Assembly (NCBI GenBank): GCA_038244055.1
Contig: JBBRTW010000449.1
Span: 1-5,943, forward strand
Source of the DNA: DASPKW01 sp038244055
Lineage (GTDB): Bacteria; Planctomycetota; Phycisphaerae; Tepidisphaerales; Tepidisphaeraceae
DNA length: 5,943 bases
Direction: 5' to 3'
The first letter of the stretch is position 1. Each line of letters begins with the position of its first letter. A program made the position numbers and the translations under genes. The notes under the pieces were generated by a model. The model did not search any database. It saw only the letters and a list, made by a program, of their open reading frames with translations, and had not been told where the DNA came from. Of the stretch, positions 5,022 through 5,943 are shown in pieces.

Positions 5022-5058
5022 CCCCTCTCCTGTACTCGGGAGAGGGATAGGGTGAGGG
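5022..5058. repeat. REP-like palindromic repeat with GGGTGAGGG tail
   Basis: CCCTCTCC (5023-5030) pairs with GGAGAGGG (5039-5046) across an eight-base loop, and the hairpin is followed by ATAGGGTGAGGG. From recall, hairpins of this type with a GGGTGAGGG tail are dispersed in many bacterial genomes; read in reverse they appear in spurious proteins as PHPIPLP or LTLSLSR. There is no T run, so it is a repeat rather than a clear terminator. It differs from the element at 4436-4559. Confidence 0.65.
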
Positions 5059-5195
5059 TCTTCTGGTCGCCTTTGCAAGCCGCAATCGAAGACCTGCAAT
5101 CAAATTGCCGGGTGCCATGCCCTGACGAGCCGCCAACAGCACTCATTCCGCCGCGCCACCCCACCGGCGAGTCTGGGCAGGCCCACGGCGAACCG

Positions 5196-5205
5196 CATTC
5201 GAATG
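5196..5205. promoter_or_regulatory. Ten-base palindrome, possible operator of the GlcE-like gene
   Basis: CATTCGAATG is a perfect palindrome 28 bases before ATG 5234 and 40 bases before ATG 5246. A possible -10 box, TACGAT (5230-5235), follows, but no good -35 box is found. A regulator site is only a suggestion. Confidence 0.2.
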
Positions 5206-5245
5206 TTTTCCCGCACCGCCCCTTCCCGGTACGATGCCCCCTCGC

Positions 5246-5943
5246 ATGAACCCCGCCGATGAGCCTTATCGCCCCGATCGCACGCCCCTGGTTCCTCCCG
5301 GCCAGATGGATTGTCATGTGCGCGACATGACCGCGACCTTCTCGGCCGAGGTCACGCTGGCGGCGGCGCAGGAGAAACTGGCCGAGTTCAATCAGTGGAT
5401 TCCCATCGATGGCGATCCGGAATCACCGCTGGGCCATCTCGTGGAAACCAATTCCACCGGCCCGCTGCGCCTCGGCTACGGCGCCTGGCGCGATCTGCTG
5501 CTGGGATGTCAATTCACCAATGGGCGCGATGAACTGATCACCGCCGGCGGAAGGACCGTCAAAAACGTCGCGGGATATGATCTGACCAAGTTCATGGTCG
5601 GCCAGGGCGGCGTATTCGGCCGGCTCGTGACCATCACCACGCGCACTTACAAACTGCCGGCGGCCGCGCTGCTGGCGACTTTTCCCCCGGAGCTTGCGCT
5701 GGTTGGAAAACTGATTCCATCCCCCTGCCGCCCGCAATGGATGCTCCTCAAACCCGATGCGCTCTATTGCGGCTATCTCGGCGACCAGCCCACGCTCGAT
5801 TATCACCGCGCGACACTGGGCGAGTTGGGGCAAACCGCGCTTGAATCCCGCTCATTACAAGCCGATGCGGAGTTCCGGCAGCAGCTTCTGCGCGGCCAGG
5901 ACCCGACCATCGCCAGCCCGACCATCGCCAGCGCCGGACATCC
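5246..5943 (+). CDS. GlcE-like FAD-binding oxidoreductase (3' partial)
   Basis: The frame is open from ATG 5246 to the window end (232 complete codons). Residues 97-125 (LITAGGRTVKNVAGYDLTKFMVGQGGVFG) closely follow the FAD-domain signature of GlcE, the FAD subunit of glycolate oxidase (AGGRVVKNVAGYDL), and residues 66-87 (VETNSTGPLRLGYGAWRDLLLG) match its preceding strand-helix part. It would oxidise a 2-hydroxy acid such as glycolate, usually with an iron-sulfur partner (GlcF) not seen here. Unlike typical GlcE, the usual first 50-60 residues of the FAD domain, with the RP-x-T-x-EEV helix and the Gly-rich GGGT loop, are absent: the protein opens with a Pro-rich leader and reaches the AEVTLAAAQEKLAEF helix by residue 34. 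No upstream frame supplies the missing part. ATG 5234 is an equally possible start. Neither has a Shine-Dalgarno site, and TACGAT just upstream would allow a leaderless transcript. Confidence 0.75.
   Translation, partial: MNPADEPYRPDRTPLVPPGQMDCHVRDMTATFSAEVTLAAAQEKLAEFNQWIPIDGDPESPLGHLVETNSTGPLRLGYGAWRDLLLGCQFTNGRDELITAGGRTVKNVAGYDLTKFMVGQGGVFGRLVTITTRTYKLPAAALLATFPPELALVGKLIPSPCRPQWMLLKPDALYCGYLGDQPTLDYHRATLGELGQTALESRSLQADAEFRQQLLRGQDPTIASPTIASAGH
5903..5932 (+). repeat. Perfect tandem 15-base repeat in the GlcE-like gene
   Basis: CCGACCATCGCCAGC occurs twice in direct succession and in frame, giving PTIAS-PTIAS (residues 220-229). It is probably a recent small duplication in a surface loop; the frame is kept. 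Confidence 0.8.

Larger units (their letters stand above)
4990..5233. other. Intergenic region before the GlcE-like gene
   Basis: No convincing gene is visible here; the open frames are low-complexity and low-quality. The region holds a palindromic repeat (5022-5058) and a ten-base palindrome CATTCGAATG (5196-5205) about 40 bases before the next gene, which might be an operator. No intrinsic terminator with a T run is seen after the channel-like gene. Confidence 0.45.

Noticed and set aside
4992..5249. 85-codon open frame between the channel-like and GlcE-like genes, and antisense frames over it
   Set aside because: They read through the palindromic repeat and have Pro/Arg-rich composition without domain-like sequence.
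5311..5833. Out-of-frame and antisense open frames within the GlcE-like gene
   Set aside because: The frame from 5246 carries the FAD-domain signature; the others are shadows.

Overview
The window is GC-rich chromosomal DNA from a bacterium with an ordinary Shine-Dalgarno system. The gene families (a YqiJ/YqiK-type membrane pair, a stand-alone Rieske protein, a small pore-loop membrane protein, a GlcE-like flavoprotein) and the short palindromic intergenic repeats fit a Planctomycetota-like or other environmental Gram-negative genome. That assignment is an impression from family recall, not something the window proves.

Layout. Bases 1-63 are the last codons of an unidentified gene, followed by a small acidic protein of unknown function (60-449, possibly starting at 183). 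On the minus strand, 558-941 encodes a Rieske [2Fe-2S] protein. Directly upstream of it in the same direction lies a 31-residue single-pass membrane protein (981-1076). A 347-base divergent intergenic region (1077-1423) separates this pair from the plus-strand membrane operon. It holds a sigma70-like promoter, a tight hairpin and several copies of an ATTGCA hexamer.

The operon starts with a YqiJ/NfeD-like OB-fold membrane protein (1424-2206) carrying a long Asp-Ala repeat. It overlaps by ATGA a flotillin (YqiK-like SPFH protein, 2203-4428). The flotillin frame is cut by one in-frame TAG at 3316-3318, with the coiled-coil half continuing open in the same frame. NfeD-like and flotillin proteins are known partners in membrane microdomains, so the pair is expected to act together in the inner membrane.

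A 124-base composite inverted repeat (4436-4559), made of two 36-base hairpin units facing each other, separates the flotillin from a 137-residue two-helix, pore-loop protein. That protein looks like a K+ channel subunit with an altered filter (VGYAD). After a second, different palindromic repeat (5022-5058), the window ends inside a GlcE-like FAD-binding oxidoreductase that appears to lack the first part of the usual FAD domain.

The points most worth a second look are the amber codon inside the flotillin with a possible restart site built around it, the composite hairpin element whose two units differ only by pairing-preserving transitions, the unlisted 31-residue membrane protein, and the altered channel filter.
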